Below are positions 41,703 through 51,187 of a DNA stretch of 64,000 nucleotides, in pieces; position 1 is the first letter of the stretch; every line of letters begins with the position of its first letter. Both the position numbers and the translations under genes were made by a program. Below the pieces are notes generated by a model that was given only the letters and a program-made list of their open reading frames with translations, searched no databases and had not been told where the DNA came from. Origin of the DNA: Bacteroidales bacterium (GTDB lineage: Bacteria; Bacteroidota; Bacteroidia; Bacteroidales; F082); the NCBI GenBank assembly GCA_017427985.1, contig JAFRRS010000008.1, forward strand, positions 1 to 64,000. The letters run 5' to 3'.

Positions 41703-43631
41703 TTATCTTTTTCTTTGCATTTGCTGTTGTTGTCTCTGCATCTCTTCCAATCTCTTCTGGAATCCGGATTTCTTCACAGGTTTCTGCTTCGCAAGCTCAA
41801 TTTTCTTGCGCAACTTATCGTCATCCATGAAGACTCTGAAAAGATACATCTGCAGGAACGTGATGATGTTGACAAGCATGTAGTAATAGCTCAAACCCGC
41901 CGAATAGCTGTTAAACAGACCGAGGAACATAATCGGCATGAGATACATCATGACCTTCATTCCCTTCATGCCCTGCTGGTTGGTTGCCGCCATCTGCTTG
42001 TTATTGATATAGGTGTAAAGTATCGTCGTGACGGTCATCAACAAAGTGAACAAACTGACATGGTCGCCGTAGAACGGGATATTGAAGCCGAGGTCGAGAA
42101 CGCTGTCGTATGTCGAGAGATCTTCCGCCCAAAGGAACGGCTGCTGGCGAAGCTCGATACTCGCAGGGAAGAATCTGAAGATAGCCCACAAAATAGGCAG
42201 CTGCAACAGCATCGGCAGGCATCCCGAGGTCGGGCTGGCACCGGCTTTCCTGTAAAGATCCATCACCGCCTGCTGTTTCTTCATATTGTCCTCTTCCTTC
42301 GGATATTTCGCGTTAATCTCGTCAACTTCTGGCTTCAAGACACGCATCTTCGCTGTTGACTGGTATGATTTGAACGCAAACGGCATCAAAGCCAACTTGA
42401 TGATAATCGTAAGTACAAGAATCACAATACCGTAGTTCCAGCCATAGCTGCCAAGCCAGTTGAACACATTGACAACGATGTATCTGTTAATCCAACCGAC
42501 GAACTTTCCGCCAAGCGGGATCTGCTTGTCAAGGTCGATTCCGTACGAATCCATGATTTTCAAGCTGTTAGGACCGAAATAAAACTGCATCGGGATGGTG
42601 TTGCTCTGTGCGAAGCCATCAAATGGAACGTCGACTGAAGCGTACATCGTTTTGAGATAACGAGGATTCTTCGCCCTGATATCGGTCTTCATTCCGATAA
42701 CAGCCGAATTGAAGCTTTCCTTCGCAATCAACGAATAGCTGAAGAAACGCTGCTTGAAAGAGAGCCATTTGATGTTTGAGCGAAGCTCTTTCTCATCGTC
42801 TTTCTCTCCCCCGCGGTTTCCGCTAAGTGATTCAACATCATCGCTTAAGAACTTGTAATAAACGTTCGAGCCATTGTAACGGTCAACGGCTTTCTCCTGT
42901 TTCAAAAGGTCTGCATACCAGTCAATAGTAATGAAGTTGGTGTTTGATGCAATCACATTTCTCATGTTGACTGTCTTCACGTCAAAACCAATCATGTATT
43001 CGTCTTTCGTGACCGTGTATGCGAATTCGATATATTCGTCAGGGTTTAACTCTTCCGAATAATTGTCGGTAAAAGCCCTTAAACTGAAAGTTAACGGCTC
43101 GTCGTTAACGACCAAAGGTTTTTCACCACCATACGGCTCACCATTGAGATATGGCTTGAAGAATAATTCAATAGTATTGATATTTTTGCCAGCTGCGAAA
43201 AACGACAGATTGAATTTCGTGGTGTTCTCGTCAAAGCCAATCAGCGGAAGCGAATCCCATGTCACATAGTCTTTCAGTTCAACCGTTTTGACAAACGCAC
43301 CTTTTGATGTCAAAGTCATTTTCATGACATCGTTTTCAATTGTCCAATTCTGCTCCTCACCTGTCGCAACTGATGCAAAAACGCCGTATCTGTCACGGGC
43401 AGCCATGTTTGCTTCCTCGTTGTTTGCCTGAGCGAGAGCCTGTTCCGACATCTTCTGAGCCTCGGCAAAACGTATCGAGTCCTGTATGTAACGGTTTCTG
43501 TTGGCGCGATAAATTGAGTCCTGGATATGTCTTTGTCTCTCAATTTCCTCTTTCGATGGAGTCATCCAGATCGACCAGGCAACCATCACCAAAATGATAA
43601 GGATAATTCCAGTAAGTGTATTTTTATTCAT
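41703..43631 (-). CDS. yidC: Membrane protein insertase YidC
   Basis: The 642-residue protein inserts and folds inner-membrane proteins with or without SecYEG. It has an N-terminal membrane segment (NTLTGIILIILVMVAWSIW), a large periplasmic beta domain (about 60-385) and the conserved C-terminal membrane core with YNYGIVI-like and ASPTSGCLPMLLQLPI segments, then a Lys/Gln-rich tail. Length is typical for Gram-negative YidC. A promoter element lies 25 bp upstream. It is followed by aroK. Confidence 0.95.
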   Translation of the reverse strand: MNKNTLTGIILIILVMVAWSIWMTPSKEEIERQRHIQDSIYRANRNRYIQDSIRFAEAQKMSEQALAQANNEEANMAARDRYGVFASVATGEEQNWTIENDVMKMTLTSKGAFVKTVELKDYVTWDSLPLIGFDENTTKFNLSFFAAGKNINTIELFFKPYLNGEPYGGEKPLVVNDEPLTFSLRAFTDNYSEELNPDEYIEFAYTVTKDEYMIGFDVKTVNMRNVIASNTNFITIDWYADLLKQEKAVDRYNGSNVYYKFLSDDVESLSGNRGGEKDDEKELRSNIKWLSFKQRFFSYSLIAKESFNSAVIGMKTDIRAKNPRYLKTMYASVDVPFDGFAQSNTIPMQFYFGPNSLKIMDSYGIDLDKQIPLGGKFVGWINRYIVVNVFNWLGSYGWNYGIVILVLTIIIKLALMPFAFKSYQSTAKMRVLKPEVDEINAKYPKEEDNMKKQQAVMDLYRKAGASPTSGCLPMLLQLPILWAIFRFFPASIELRQQPFLWAEDLSTYDSVLDLGFNIPFYGDHVSLFTLLMTVTTILYTYINNKQMAATNQQGMKGMKVMMYLMPIMFLGLFNSYSAGLSYYYMLVNIITFLQMYLFRVFMDDDKLRKKIELAKQKPVKKSGFQKRLEEMQRQQQQMQRKR

Positions 43632-43655
43632 ATAATGTATTTTTCAAACGAGCTG

Positions 43656-43663
43656 CAAAAATA
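43656..43663 (-). promoter_or_regulatory. -7 promoter element of yidC
   Basis: TATTTTTG, followed by C, on the minus strand, 24 bp before the yidC ATG. It lies between the sigma-factor stop and yidC. Confidence 0.55.
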
Positions 43664-43670
43664 CAAAATA

Positions 43671-44537
43671 TTAATCATCATTTAACACATGCTGCAAACT
43701 TTTTTTCGAGCGCATTCTGAGTTTTTTAAGCGCTTTATCCTTCACCTGGCGCACACGTTCGCGGGTCATATCCATCATATATCCGATTTCCTCAAGAGTG
43801 TAGCCGTGGCTCGACTCGAGACCGAAATAATAGACGATAATCTGCCGCTCCTTCTCGCTAAGAATTGACAATGAACGCTTTATCTCCGCCGATTCAGTCT
43901 GTGAAATAATCTCTTTGTCGGCATTGTAGTTATCCTCAGGCACAACAGTGTCGATAAATGTCATGTCATCATCGTTGGAGACAGGCGCATCCATCGAGAT
44001 TTCCTTTGAGTTTATCTTCAAGATGGCCTCGATTTTGTCTTCTGCCATATCAAGCTCATCGGCAATCTCTTTTGTTGTAGGCTTGCGCTGATACAGCTGT
44101 TCGAGATACGAAGCGGTCTTCTTCACCCTGCTCAGGAATCCCACCTGATTAAGCGGAAGCCGCACCATTCGCGACTGCTCCGCCACCGCCTGCAGAATCG
44201 CCTGACGGATCCACCAAACAGCGTAGGAAATGAACTTGAAACCTTTCGTTTCATCGAAACGTTGTGCGGCTTTTATAAGTCCCACATTGCCTTCGTTAAT
44301 CAAATCTGCAAGGCTAAGTCCCTGATTTTGATACTGTTTTGCAACAGAAACCACAAATCGCAGGTTTGAACGCACAAGTTTGTCGAGAGCAATCTGGTCA
44401 CCCTGTTTGATTCTTTGTGCCAGTTCCACTTCCTCATCCGGAGAAATCATGGGCTCTTTAGCGATATCCACGAGATATTTGTCAAGAGCCCCTTGCTCAC
44501 GGTTGGTAATTGATTTAGAAATCTTTAATTGTCTCAT
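43671..44537 (-). CDS. rpoD: Primary RNA polymerase sigma factor (sigma-70, Bacteroidota type)
   Basis: The 288-residue protein is short for a primary sigma because Bacteroidota versions lack most of region 1.1 and the non-conserved region. Regions 1.2 and 2 (LVRSNLRFVVSVAKQYQ, DLINEGNVGLIKAAQRFD and the -10-binding FKFISYAVWWIRQAI) are followed by region 3 and region 4 with the helix-turn-helix YTLEEIGYMMDMTRERVRQV. It directs transcription from TAnnTTTG promoters, many of which are seen here. It follows the HtrA-type protease gene by 42 bp on the same strand. Confidence 0.95.
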   Translation of the reverse strand: MRQLKISKSITNREQGALDKYLVDIAKEPMISPDEEVELAQRIKQGDQIALDKLVRSNLRFVVSVAKQYQNQGLSLADLINEGNVGLIKAAQRFDETKGFKFISYAVWWIRQAILQAVAEQSRMVRLPLNQVGFLSRVKKTASYLEQLYQRKPTTKEIADELDMAEDKIEAILKINSKEISMDAPVSNDDDMTFIDTVVPEDNYNADKEIISQTESAEIKRSLSILSEKERQIIVYYFGLESSHGYTLEEIGYMMDMTRERVRQVKDKALKKLRMRSKKSLQHVLNDD

Positions 44538-44579
44538 TTTTTAAAATTTTTCATAATCTGTTATACAATTTCCATCTGA

Positions 44580-45935
44580 TTAGTTTCGATAGAATTCAAA
44601 TATTGTCAGCCATTCGCCTTTTGTGTCGGTGGCTTCGATACGAGTCTTGCCGTTACGGCTGTTATTCAACGCCGTATTAAGTTCCTTCTCGCTGCTAACT
44701 TTCTGATTATTAACAGACAAGATGATAAAATCGTCATTCACGCCCTTGCGTTTCAGCACGCCGTCCCTCACCTCCACAATCTTCAGACCGTAATTCTTTT
44801 TGATTTTATTTTGAAGGTCTTGTGAAAGCGGTTCGACAACGATGCCCAAAGTCTCATTGTAGAACGACTCCCCGCCTTTAATCAGGCTTTCCGTCCCGTG
44901 CATGTTTGTCAAAGTAACAGGAATTGACATCTCTTGCTTGCCGCGCAAAATCTTCACGTTCACCTTGTCACCTGGACGATACTGCCCCATCGCGCCGTTG
45001 AGTTGTGCCCTTGTGTCAACAGACAATCCATTGACACTCAATATAATATCTCCCGATTTAATTCCAGCCTTTGAACCCGCTCCAGTATCATAAACGCCAG
45101 AAACGTAAACACCGGAAAGCATCTTCAAACCTTTCTCCTGAGCAAACTCTTCAGTGATTTCATTGACAGCCAAGCCGAGATAAGCGCGCTGCAATGAACC
45201 GTACTGCAAGAAGTCCTCCACTACTTTTTTGGCGATATTTGAAGGAATTGCGAACGAATAACCTTCATAACTTCCTGTGCGTGAAGCGATTGCAGCATTT
45301 ATTCCGATAAGGTTGCCGTTTATATCTACAAGAGCACCACCACTGTTTCCAGGATTTACGGCAGCGTCAGTCTGGATAAACGACTCAATTGTTCCCTCAC
45401 CTAAAATATTGATATCCCTTGCCTTAGCACTCACGATACCAGCAGTAACTGTTGAAGTCAGGTTAAAAGGATTACCCACAGCGAGAACCCATTCGCCAAC
45501 GCGAACCTTGTCAGAATCACCGAAAGTGAGATATTCCAAGCCTTTGGCGTCAACTTTAATCAAAGCGATATCGGTGTTAGGGTCTTTTCCGACAATGACG
45601 GCTTCCCTCTTGTGCTTGTCGTTGAATGTCACCTCAATCTTACTTGCGCCGTCAACGACGTGATTATTTGTGACAATATAACCGTCAGGCGAAATGACAA
45701 CGCCAGAGCCGAATCCTATTGACACATTGTCAGGCACCTGAATCCTTCCACCATACAACTGTTCAAGCAATGGACCGAAAAAATCATAGTAGCTGTTTCC
45801 TTTTGTCACAATTTCCGTACGAATATGAACCACAGTGTTTACTGTCTTTTCCGCAGCTTCCGCAAAACCATTTCCCTGAGCTCTTCCATTGAGAGCCACA
45901 ACCAAAATACCGATTAAAAACAATGTCTTTTTCAT
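44580..45935 (-). CDS. Periplasmic serine protease, DegP/HtrA family
   Basis: The 451-residue protein has a signal peptide (1-19) and a trypsin-like domain with the triad His92 (NNHVVDG), Asp122 (NTDIALIK) and Ser198 (NPGNSGGAL), followed by two PDZ domains (about 235-330 and 350-445). HtrA proteases degrade or refold damaged envelope proteins. The second PDZ looks divergent. It is upstream of the primary sigma gene on the same strand, so the two may be co-transcribed. Confidence 0.93.
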   Translation of the reverse strand: MKKTLFLIGILVVALNGRAQGNGFAEAAEKTVNTVVHIRTEIVTKGNSYYDFFGPLLEQLYGGRIQVPDNVSIGFGSGVVISPDGYIVTNNHVVDGASKIEVTFNDKHKREAVIVGKDPNTDIALIKVDAKGLEYLTFGDSDKVRVGEWVLAVGNPFNLTSTVTAGIVSAKARDINILGEGTIESFIQTDAAVNPGNSGGALVDINGNLIGINAAIASRTGSYEGYSFAIPSNIAKKVVEDFLQYGSLQRAYLGLAVNEITEEFAQEKGLKMLSGVYVSGVYDTGAGSKAGIKSGDIILSVNGLSVDTRAQLNGAMGQYRPGDKVNVKILRGKQEMSIPVTLTNMHGTESLIKGGESFYNETLGIVVEPLSQDLQNKIKKNYGLKIVEVRDGVLKRKGVNDDFIILSVNNQKVSSEKELNTALNNSRNGKTRIEATDTKGEWLTIFEFYRN

Positions 45936-46076
45936 AGTTAAAAATTATTTGTTCAAGTTTCTTAGTTTATAAACGTCAAATTTTAATTAATCTTATGTGT
46001 CAATTAAAATTTTTTACTATTTTTACATCAAAATTCTTGCCAAATTTTCATTTTGGATGATTAATTTTTAGACTTT

Positions 46077-46883
46077 ATGCAAAATATTGATAATCATAAA
46101 CTTAGATTTAGCAAATATCATGGTGCGGGTAATGATTTTGTCATGCTTGACGCGATAAATTTTCCTGTCAGTCTGTCCGATGAGGAAGTGATGCGGATTT
46201 GCGACCGCAGGACCGGCGTTGGCGCCGACGGACTTATCATGGTTTTGCCATCAGAAAAGTATGATTTCAAGATGAAGTATTACAATTGCGACGGTCACGA
46301 AAGCACTTTCTGCGGAAACGGCGGAAGATGCATCGCGGCTTTTGCGGTTGAGCAAGGACTTGTCCCCCAACATATTAAATATGAAGCCATCGACGGAATC
46401 CACAAGGCTTTGGTGACAAAGGAATCGGACAACGAATTCATGGTTTCGCTCACGATGAGAGACATCGAAAGTTATGACATTGACGATAACCGATTGATTA
46501 TCAACACAGGTTCTCCGCATTATGTGACACGCGTCAAGAATCTCAACAATTTTGATGTAAGGAAACACGGAGCCGAGATCAGACATGACAAGAAAATATC
46601 TTCCGACGGTGTCAATGTCGATTTTATGGAAATGATTGACAATCAGATACATATCAGGACTTTTGAGCGCGGTGTCGAGGACGAGACGCTTGCCTGCGGC
46701 ACTGGTGTCACCGCATCTGCCATCGCTGCCTCATTATGGTTTGGCGGAAACAACATCGACATAAACACAAGAATCGCGAAGCTTAACGTGAGATTTGAGA
46801 AATCGGGAAACTCGATAAGAAACATCGTTTTATCCGGTCCTGCGACACACGTTTTCGACGGTTTTTATATCTTTGCAAAATGA
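46077..46883 (+). CDS. dapF: Diaminopimelate epimerase
   Basis: The 268-residue enzyme converts LL- to meso-diaminopimelate for lysine and peptidoglycan. The two catalytic cysteines are in FCGNGGRC (Cys79) and LACGTGVTASAI (about 213), with the start KYHGAGNDFV. It is the first gene of a four-gene rightward operon joined by overlaps (dapF, acetyltransferase, mltG, phosphomannomutase), so cell-wall functions are grouped. ATG 46880-46882 of the next gene overlaps its stop. Confidence 0.96.
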   Translation: MQNIDNHKLRFSKYHGAGNDFVMLDAINFPVSLSDEEVMRICDRRTGVGADGLIMVLPSEKYDFKMKYYNCDGHESTFCGNGGRCIAAFAVEQGLVPQHIKYEAIDGIHKALVTKESDNEFMVSLTMRDIESYDIDDNRLIINTGSPHYVTRVKNLNNFDVRKHGAEIRHDKKISSDGVNVDFMEMIDNQIHIRTFERGVEDETLACGTGVTASAIAASLWFGGNNIDINTRIAKLNVRFEKSGNSIRNIVLSGPATHVFDGFYIFAK

Positions 46884-47410
46884 TGTTCATCAAAAACGAC
46901 ATAGTATCATTGCGGGTGGCGGAACCAAACGATGCCGACCTCATCTACCGTTGGGAAAACGACATGGATATCTGGCGCGACAGCGAGACACGTGTGCCCT
47001 ACTCGATGCGTCAGATCGAACAGTTTTTGCTGAATAACAACGACTTGGTTTCAGAAAACCAACTCCGCCTGATGATTGAAAACTCAAATGGCGACGCTGT
47101 CGGCTGCATCGACCTTTACGATTACGATGAATTCAATTCACGGGCAGGAATCGGAATCCTGGTTGACAAAGCACATAGAGGCAAAGGATATGCCAGACAA
47201 GCCATAGAGTTGTTGCTTGAATATTGTTTTAAAATACTGATGCTCAATCAGATATATGTTCTGATATTATCCACCAATGCCGAAAGCGCCAAACTTTTCG
47301 AATCAATCGGATTTGTAAAGTGCGGACAAAGGCAACAATGGTATAAGACCGAGAACGGATTCGCCGACCAAATTGAATATCAATACATTAACAAACATCA
47401 AAATGTATAG
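46880..47410 (+). CDS. GNAT acetyltransferase, RimJ-like
   Basis: The 176-residue protein has the GNAT fold: LRVAEPNDADLIYRWEND at the start and the acetyl-CoA loop VDKAHRGKGYARQAIELL near 97-114, then a C-terminal strand with FESIGF. RimJ/RimL and SpeG-like enzymes acetylate protein N-termini or polyamines. The Trp-Glu-Asn-Asp start resembles diamine acetyltransferases, but the substrate cannot be fixed. It overlaps dapF by 4 bp and mltG by 8 bp, so it is translated with cell-wall genes. Confidence 0.85.
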   Translation: MMFIKNDIVSLRVAEPNDADLIYRWENDMDIWRDSETRVPYSMRQIEQFLLNNNDLVSENQLRLMIENSNGDAVGCIDLYDYDEFNSRAGIGILVDKAHRGKGYARQAIELLLEYCFKILMLNQIYVLILSTNAESAKLFESIGFVKCGQRQQWYKTENGFADQIEYQYINKHQNV

Positions 47411-48458
47411 CAGCGGTTCATATTACAGAAGTAAAAGGAAAAAAGACAGAAAATACAGAAGAGGTATTATTGCCATTCTGTTTGCCGTTGTTATCATCGT
47501 GGTTTTTGTTTTCGTCAGGAAATACAACTATCTGACGATGTCAGTAATCAAGACCAATGACGGCGGAAACGTTTCACTTTACATCCCGACAGGCTCTGAT
47601 TTTCAAGATGTCAAGAACATTTTAAACGATTTGGGCGTATTGAAAAACAAAAATGCCTTTATATGGCTTGCCAAAAGGATGAATTATGACGAAAACGTGC
47701 ATCCCGGAAGATATGTTTTGACCAACGGCATGACTAACCAGCAGCTAATCAACATGTTACGGATGGGCTACCAGACACCTGTAAAAGTTGTTTTCAACAA
47801 CATGCGAACCGTCGAACAGCTTGCCGGACGCATCAGTGAGCAAATCGAAGCCGATTCCGCTTCTATTGTCGATGAAATAAGAAACAACGATACGATTGAC
47901 GCAACATATTTTATACCAAACACTTACGAGTTTTATTGGAACACCGATGCTGATGACTTCGTAAGGAAGATGATTGCAGAATACAAGGTTTTCTGGAACG
48001 ATTCAAGAAAGAGAAAGGCAAAAGAGAAACGTCTCACTCCAAAACAGGTCAGCATTTTGGCGTCAATTGTCGACAAGGAGACCACGAAAGTGTCAGAAAT
48101 GCCAAGAATCGCTGGCGTTTACCTCAACAGGCTAAGCAAGCGTTGGCCTCTCCAAGCCGACCCGACTTTGGTTTTCGCTTTGGGCGACTACGGCATCAGA
48201 AGGGTCTTGGACGTGCACAAAAAAATCGACTCGCCATACAACACTTACAAATATCCCGGACTTCCGCCAGGTCCGATATGCATCCCGTCGATAGCGGCAA
48301 TTGACGCGGTTTTAAACGCCGAAAAGCACAACTATTTCTATTTCTGCGCCAAGGACGACCTCTCGGGATATCATGTATTTGCTAAGAATATAACGGAGCA
48401 TAACAAAAATGCGGACAGATACAGAAGAGCATTAAACAAAAACAAAATATACAAATGA
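47403..48458 (+). CDS. mltG: Endolytic murein transglycosylase MltG
   Basis: The 351-residue protein has a basic N-terminus, one membrane segment (about 20-37) and a YceG/MltG domain. The LysM-like subdomain is followed by the catalytic part with ILASIVDKETTK (active-site Glu) and the signature DSPYNTYKYPGLPPGPICIPS near the end. MltG cuts nascent peptidoglycan strands and sets glycan length. ATG at 47403 overlaps the acetyltransferase gene by 8 bp. Confidence 0.93.
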   Translation: MYSSGSYYRSKRKKDRKYRRGIIAILFAVVIIVVFVFVRKYNYLTMSVIKTNDGGNVSLYIPTGSDFQDVKNILNDLGVLKNKNAFIWLAKRMNYDENVHPGRYVLTNGMTNQQLINMLRMGYQTPVKVVFNNMRTVEQLAGRISEQIEADSASIVDEIRNNDTIDATYFIPNTYEFYWNTDADDFVRKMIAEYKVFWNDSRKRKAKEKRLTPKQVSILASIVDKETTKVSEMPRIAGVYLNRLSKRWPLQADPTLVFALGDYGIRRVLDVHKKIDSPYNTYKYPGLPPGPICIPSIAAIDAVLNAEKHNYFYFCAKDDLSGYHVFAKNITEHNKNADRYRRALNKNKIYK

Positions 48459-49804
48459 AAGCATTCAAAGCATACGACATCAGAGGAGTTTGGGGCAGCG
48501 ACCTCAACGAAGAAATAGCATACAGGATCGGATATTTCCTTCCTGACGTGCTTCCAGCCAAGACATTTTTAGTCGGAAGAGACATGCGTTTGTCGTCGGA
48601 CAGCGCTTTCGAGCAGCTGACAAAAGGATTGAACGACAGAGGCGTGAACGTGGACAGCGTCGGGCTCTCCACCACCCCGCTAATCTATTGGACAACAGCG
48701 AAATACGGCTACGAAGCCTCGGTGATGATAACGGCATCGCACAACCCGTCAAATCATAACGGATTCAAAATCAGTGCTAAAGACGCAAAACCTGTAGGTT
48801 ACGACACTGGTCTCAACAAACTCGAGAAACTCGTTGAATCAGACACAAAACCTGTGGTTTCGGCACAGAGAGGAGTCACAAAAGAAATCGACGTTTATGC
48901 CCAATACATTGATTTTCAGAAACAATTCCTTGGCGACATCAGCAAATTGAAAGTTGCAGTCGACTGCAGCAACGGAGCGTCGAACATTTTCATCAAGAAA
49001 CTTCTCGGCGATATACCTTATTATATTAATGACACTCTCGACGGACGTTTCCCGGGACATGAGCCGAACCCGCTTGAAGCAGAAAACCAAGAGCAGATCA
49101 AAGAACTGGTTTTGAAGCATAAATGCGACATCGGTCTCCTCTTTGACGGCGACGCCGACAGAATCACATTCATCGACGAAAAAGGCCAGTTCATCTCCCC
49201 TGACTTGATTATCGCTTTCTTGGGCAATTATTTCCTTGGCGAGAAAAAGCAGAAAGGCATTGTACTTCAAGACATCAGGTCGTCGCGAGCCATTCTGGAG
49301 TATCTTGGCAGGCTTTACGGCGCCAAAGTTGAGACTTGGCGTGTAGGACGCGCCTACGCCGCTTTGAAGCTCCGTGAATTAAACGGCTGCTTCGGTGGTG
49401 AGCTCGCTGGACATTACTACTTCCGTGATTTTTACTACTCCGATTCAGGAATCATGGCAGCCTTGCTCGTGTTGAGGCTTCTAGCACAATTCAAGGGCGA
49501 AGGAAAGTGCATGTCGCAGATTATCAGAGAGATATCAGGCTATCACAACTCAGGCGAAATCAATTTCACAATCGAGAAAAAGAAAGAGGCGATGGATGCC
49601 GTCCGCGACCATTTCATGGCATTGGAAAAACCTGAGCGTTTCCTTGATTTTGACGGCTATCGTCTTGATTATCAAGACTGGTGGCTGAACATCCGTCCTT
49701 CAAACACCGAGCCGTATCTCAGATTCTTGTGCGAAGCGAAAGATGAGAATAAATTGAAAGAGATAATTGAAACGGTAACAAATATTGTTCGCAAATTCCA
49801 GTAG
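48455..49804 (+). CDS. Phosphomannomutase/phosphoglucomutase
   Basis: The 449-residue enzyme has the four-domain phosphohexomutase fold. The phosphoserine loop is TASHNPSNHNG (about 90-100), the metal loop is DGDADRITF and the sugar loop is GELAGHYYF. The C-terminal phosphate-binding loop is RPSNTEPYLR. It starts FKAYDIRGVWG, as in ManB/AlgC-type enzymes, which interconvert mannose- or glucose-6-phosphate and the 1-phosphates for surface sugars. It overlaps mltG by 4 bp. A palindromic repeat begins at its last base. A second, GlmM-type mutase is at 52684. Confidence 0.9.
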   Translation: MKAFKAYDIRGVWGSDLNEEIAYRIGYFLPDVLPAKTFLVGRDMRLSSDSAFEQLTKGLNDRGVNVDSVGLSTTPLIYWTTAKYGYEASVMITASHNPSNHNGFKISAKDAKPVGYDTGLNKLEKLVESDTKPVVSAQRGVTKEIDVYAQYIDFQKQFLGDISKLKVAVDCSNGASNIFIKKLLGDIPYYINDTLDGRFPGHEPNPLEAENQEQIKELVLKHKCDIGLLFDGDADRITFIDEKGQFISPDLIIAFLGNYFLGEKKQKGIVLQDIRSSRAILEYLGRLYGAKVETWRVGRAYAALKLRELNGCFGGELAGHYYFRDFYYSDSGIMAALLVLRLLAQFKGEGKCMSQIIREISGYHNSGEINFTIEKKKEAMDAVRDHFMALEKPERFLDFDGYRLDYQDWWLNIRPSNTEPYLRFLCEAKDENKLKEIIETVTNIVRKFQ

Positions 49805-49825
49805 GGATAAGGCATGCCTTATCCC
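49804..49825. repeat. Palindromic repeat family B, copy 2
   Basis: The same perfect 22-bp palindrome as at 41672 (GGGATAAGG...CCTTATCCC), followed by TATGGGAT. It begins on the last base of the phosphomannomutase stop codon. It also supplies an ATG that gives a false start (MPYPYG) to the next gene. Confidence 0.85.
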
Positions 49826-49843
49826 TATGGGATTAGACAAATC

Positions 49844-50752
49844 ATGAAAAGGGTTATCCTTGCGATATCATTGATTCTCATCGTGTTGACGGCATCAGCG
49901 CAGGACACATTGCGAGACGATGCGAGAGTCAGGCGAAATGTGAAAATCGTTATTGGCACCGAGGCGACGTTTTATGCCGCTTCGATGACAGGACTTTATT
50001 TCGCATGGTATGCCGACTATCCGCAGTCGAGTTTTCATTTTTATAATGACAACGCAGAGTGGCTGCAGATGGATAAAATCGGGCACGGAGTCACCTCATA
50101 TCTCGTTGGTTCATTTGGTTATGAGCTGTTGCGCGACGCCGGTCTCAACGAGAATCGTTCGATATGGCTTGGAGGCACTTTAGGTCTCGCATTCTTAACA
50201 ACCATTGAGGTTTTCGACGGTTTTTCGCAAGGATGGGGATTCTCGTGGGGCGACATGGCAGCAAACACCTTGGGCTCTGCGATGTTCATCGGGCAGCAGT
50301 ATTTATGGCACGAGCAACGCATCACGTTCAAGTATTCGTTCCATACCACCAATTACCCTAATTATCGTCCGGATTTGTTAGGAGAAAACTTTTTGCAGCA
50401 AACGCTAAAAGACTACAACGGCCAGACTTATTGGGCTTCGTTTAACATCAAGTCGTTGTTTCTCAACAAGGATAACAAGTTCCCTGCATGGCTCAACTTC
50501 GCATTCGGCTATGGTGCAACAGGCATGACTGGCGGCTTCACCAATGCATCGGAACACAATGGCAAGCCCATCCCCCATTTTGACAGGGAAAGACAGTTAT
50601 ATTTTTCGTTAGACGTTGATTTTACAAGAATCCCGACGAACAATAAATTTTTGAAATATACGTTTAAAGTATTGAATATCTTTAAAATACCATTCCCTGC
50701 TTTAGAATATAATACAGGTGGTGAATGTCTGTGGCATTGGATTTATTTCTAA
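49844..50752 (+). CDS. DUF2279-type exported protein
   Basis: The 302-residue protein has a signal peptide (1-19, ending TASAQ). It then shows MDKIGHGVTSYLVG (about 75-90), GGTLGLAFLTTIEVFDGFSQGWGFSWGDMAANTLGS and several hydrophobic strands, as in DUF2279 (YfiM-like) proteins. Conserved His, Asp and Glu residues in these helices suggest a membrane-associated enzyme or barrel, but no function is known. The start MKRVIL is chosen; ten further codons upstream come from the palindromic repeat. It is followed directly by a TPR lipoprotein gene. Confidence 0.75.
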   Translation: MKRVILAISLILIVLTASAQDTLRDDARVRRNVKIVIGTEATFYAASMTGLYFAWYADYPQSSFHFYNDNAEWLQMDKIGHGVTSYLVGSFGYELLRDAGLNENRSIWLGGTLGLAFLTTIEVFDGFSQGWGFSWGDMAANTLGSAMFIGQQYLWHEQRITFKYSFHTTNYPNYRPDLLGENFLQQTLKDYNGQTYWASFNIKSLFLNKDNKFPAWLNFAFGYGATGMTGGFTNASEHNGKPIPHFDRERQLYFSLDVDFTRIPTNNKFLKYTFKVLNIFKIPFPALEYNTGGECLWHWIYF

Positions 50753-50773
50753 TTGATAATTAAAATGTTAAAT

Positions 50774-51187
50774 ATGAAAAGACTATTATTTGCAAGTTTA
50801 GCGGCATTGTTTCTGATGGTCAGTTGCGGACCGAATCCCGAGAAATCGAGGATGTTTCTGGACAAAGGTCTTGACTGCCTCTACACTTCCCAGTTTGACG
50901 AGGCTATAGAGTTGTTTGACAAAGCCATCAAATATGACGAGAACAACTACGAGGCGTATTTCTATCGCGGCTGTGCCTACAGCAACAATTTCAACAATGA
51001 AATGGCCGTCAAAGACTGGAACAAAGCCATTGAAATCAAGCAGGACTACCCTGACCCGTATTTCAACATCGGCTTGCTTTACAGAAGAAACAACGATTAT
51101 TCGATGGCTTGCTATTATTTCAAATTAGCTGAAAAATATGGCCGTCAGAATATGGAAGACTACGTGAAGTTCTGCGATTACTATTAA
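50774..51187 (+). CDS. TPR lipoprotein
   Basis: The 137-residue protein has a lipoprotein signal with LMVSC (Cys18) and then three to four tetratricopeptide repeats (about 30-132; for example FDEAIELFDKAIKYDENNYE). It is probably periplasmic and attached to a membrane, acting as a protein-protein adaptor. It follows the DUF2279 gene by 21 bp, so the two may be co-expressed. Two in-frame ATGs lie upstream, but MKRLLF gives the best signal. Its end overlaps the MORN-like gene by 4 bp, tail to tail. Confidence 0.8.
   Translation: MKRLLFASLAALFLMVSCGPNPEKSRMFLDKGLDCLYTSQFDEAIELFDKAIKYDENNYEAYFYRGCAYSNNFNNEMAVKDWNKAIEIKQDYPDPYFNIGLLYRRNNDYSMACYYFKLAEKYGRQNMEDYVKFCDYY

Noticed and set aside
41682..42359. 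225-codon ORF opposite yidC, beginning MPYPYG
   Set aside because: The start lies in the family B palindrome, and yidC on the other strand is certain.
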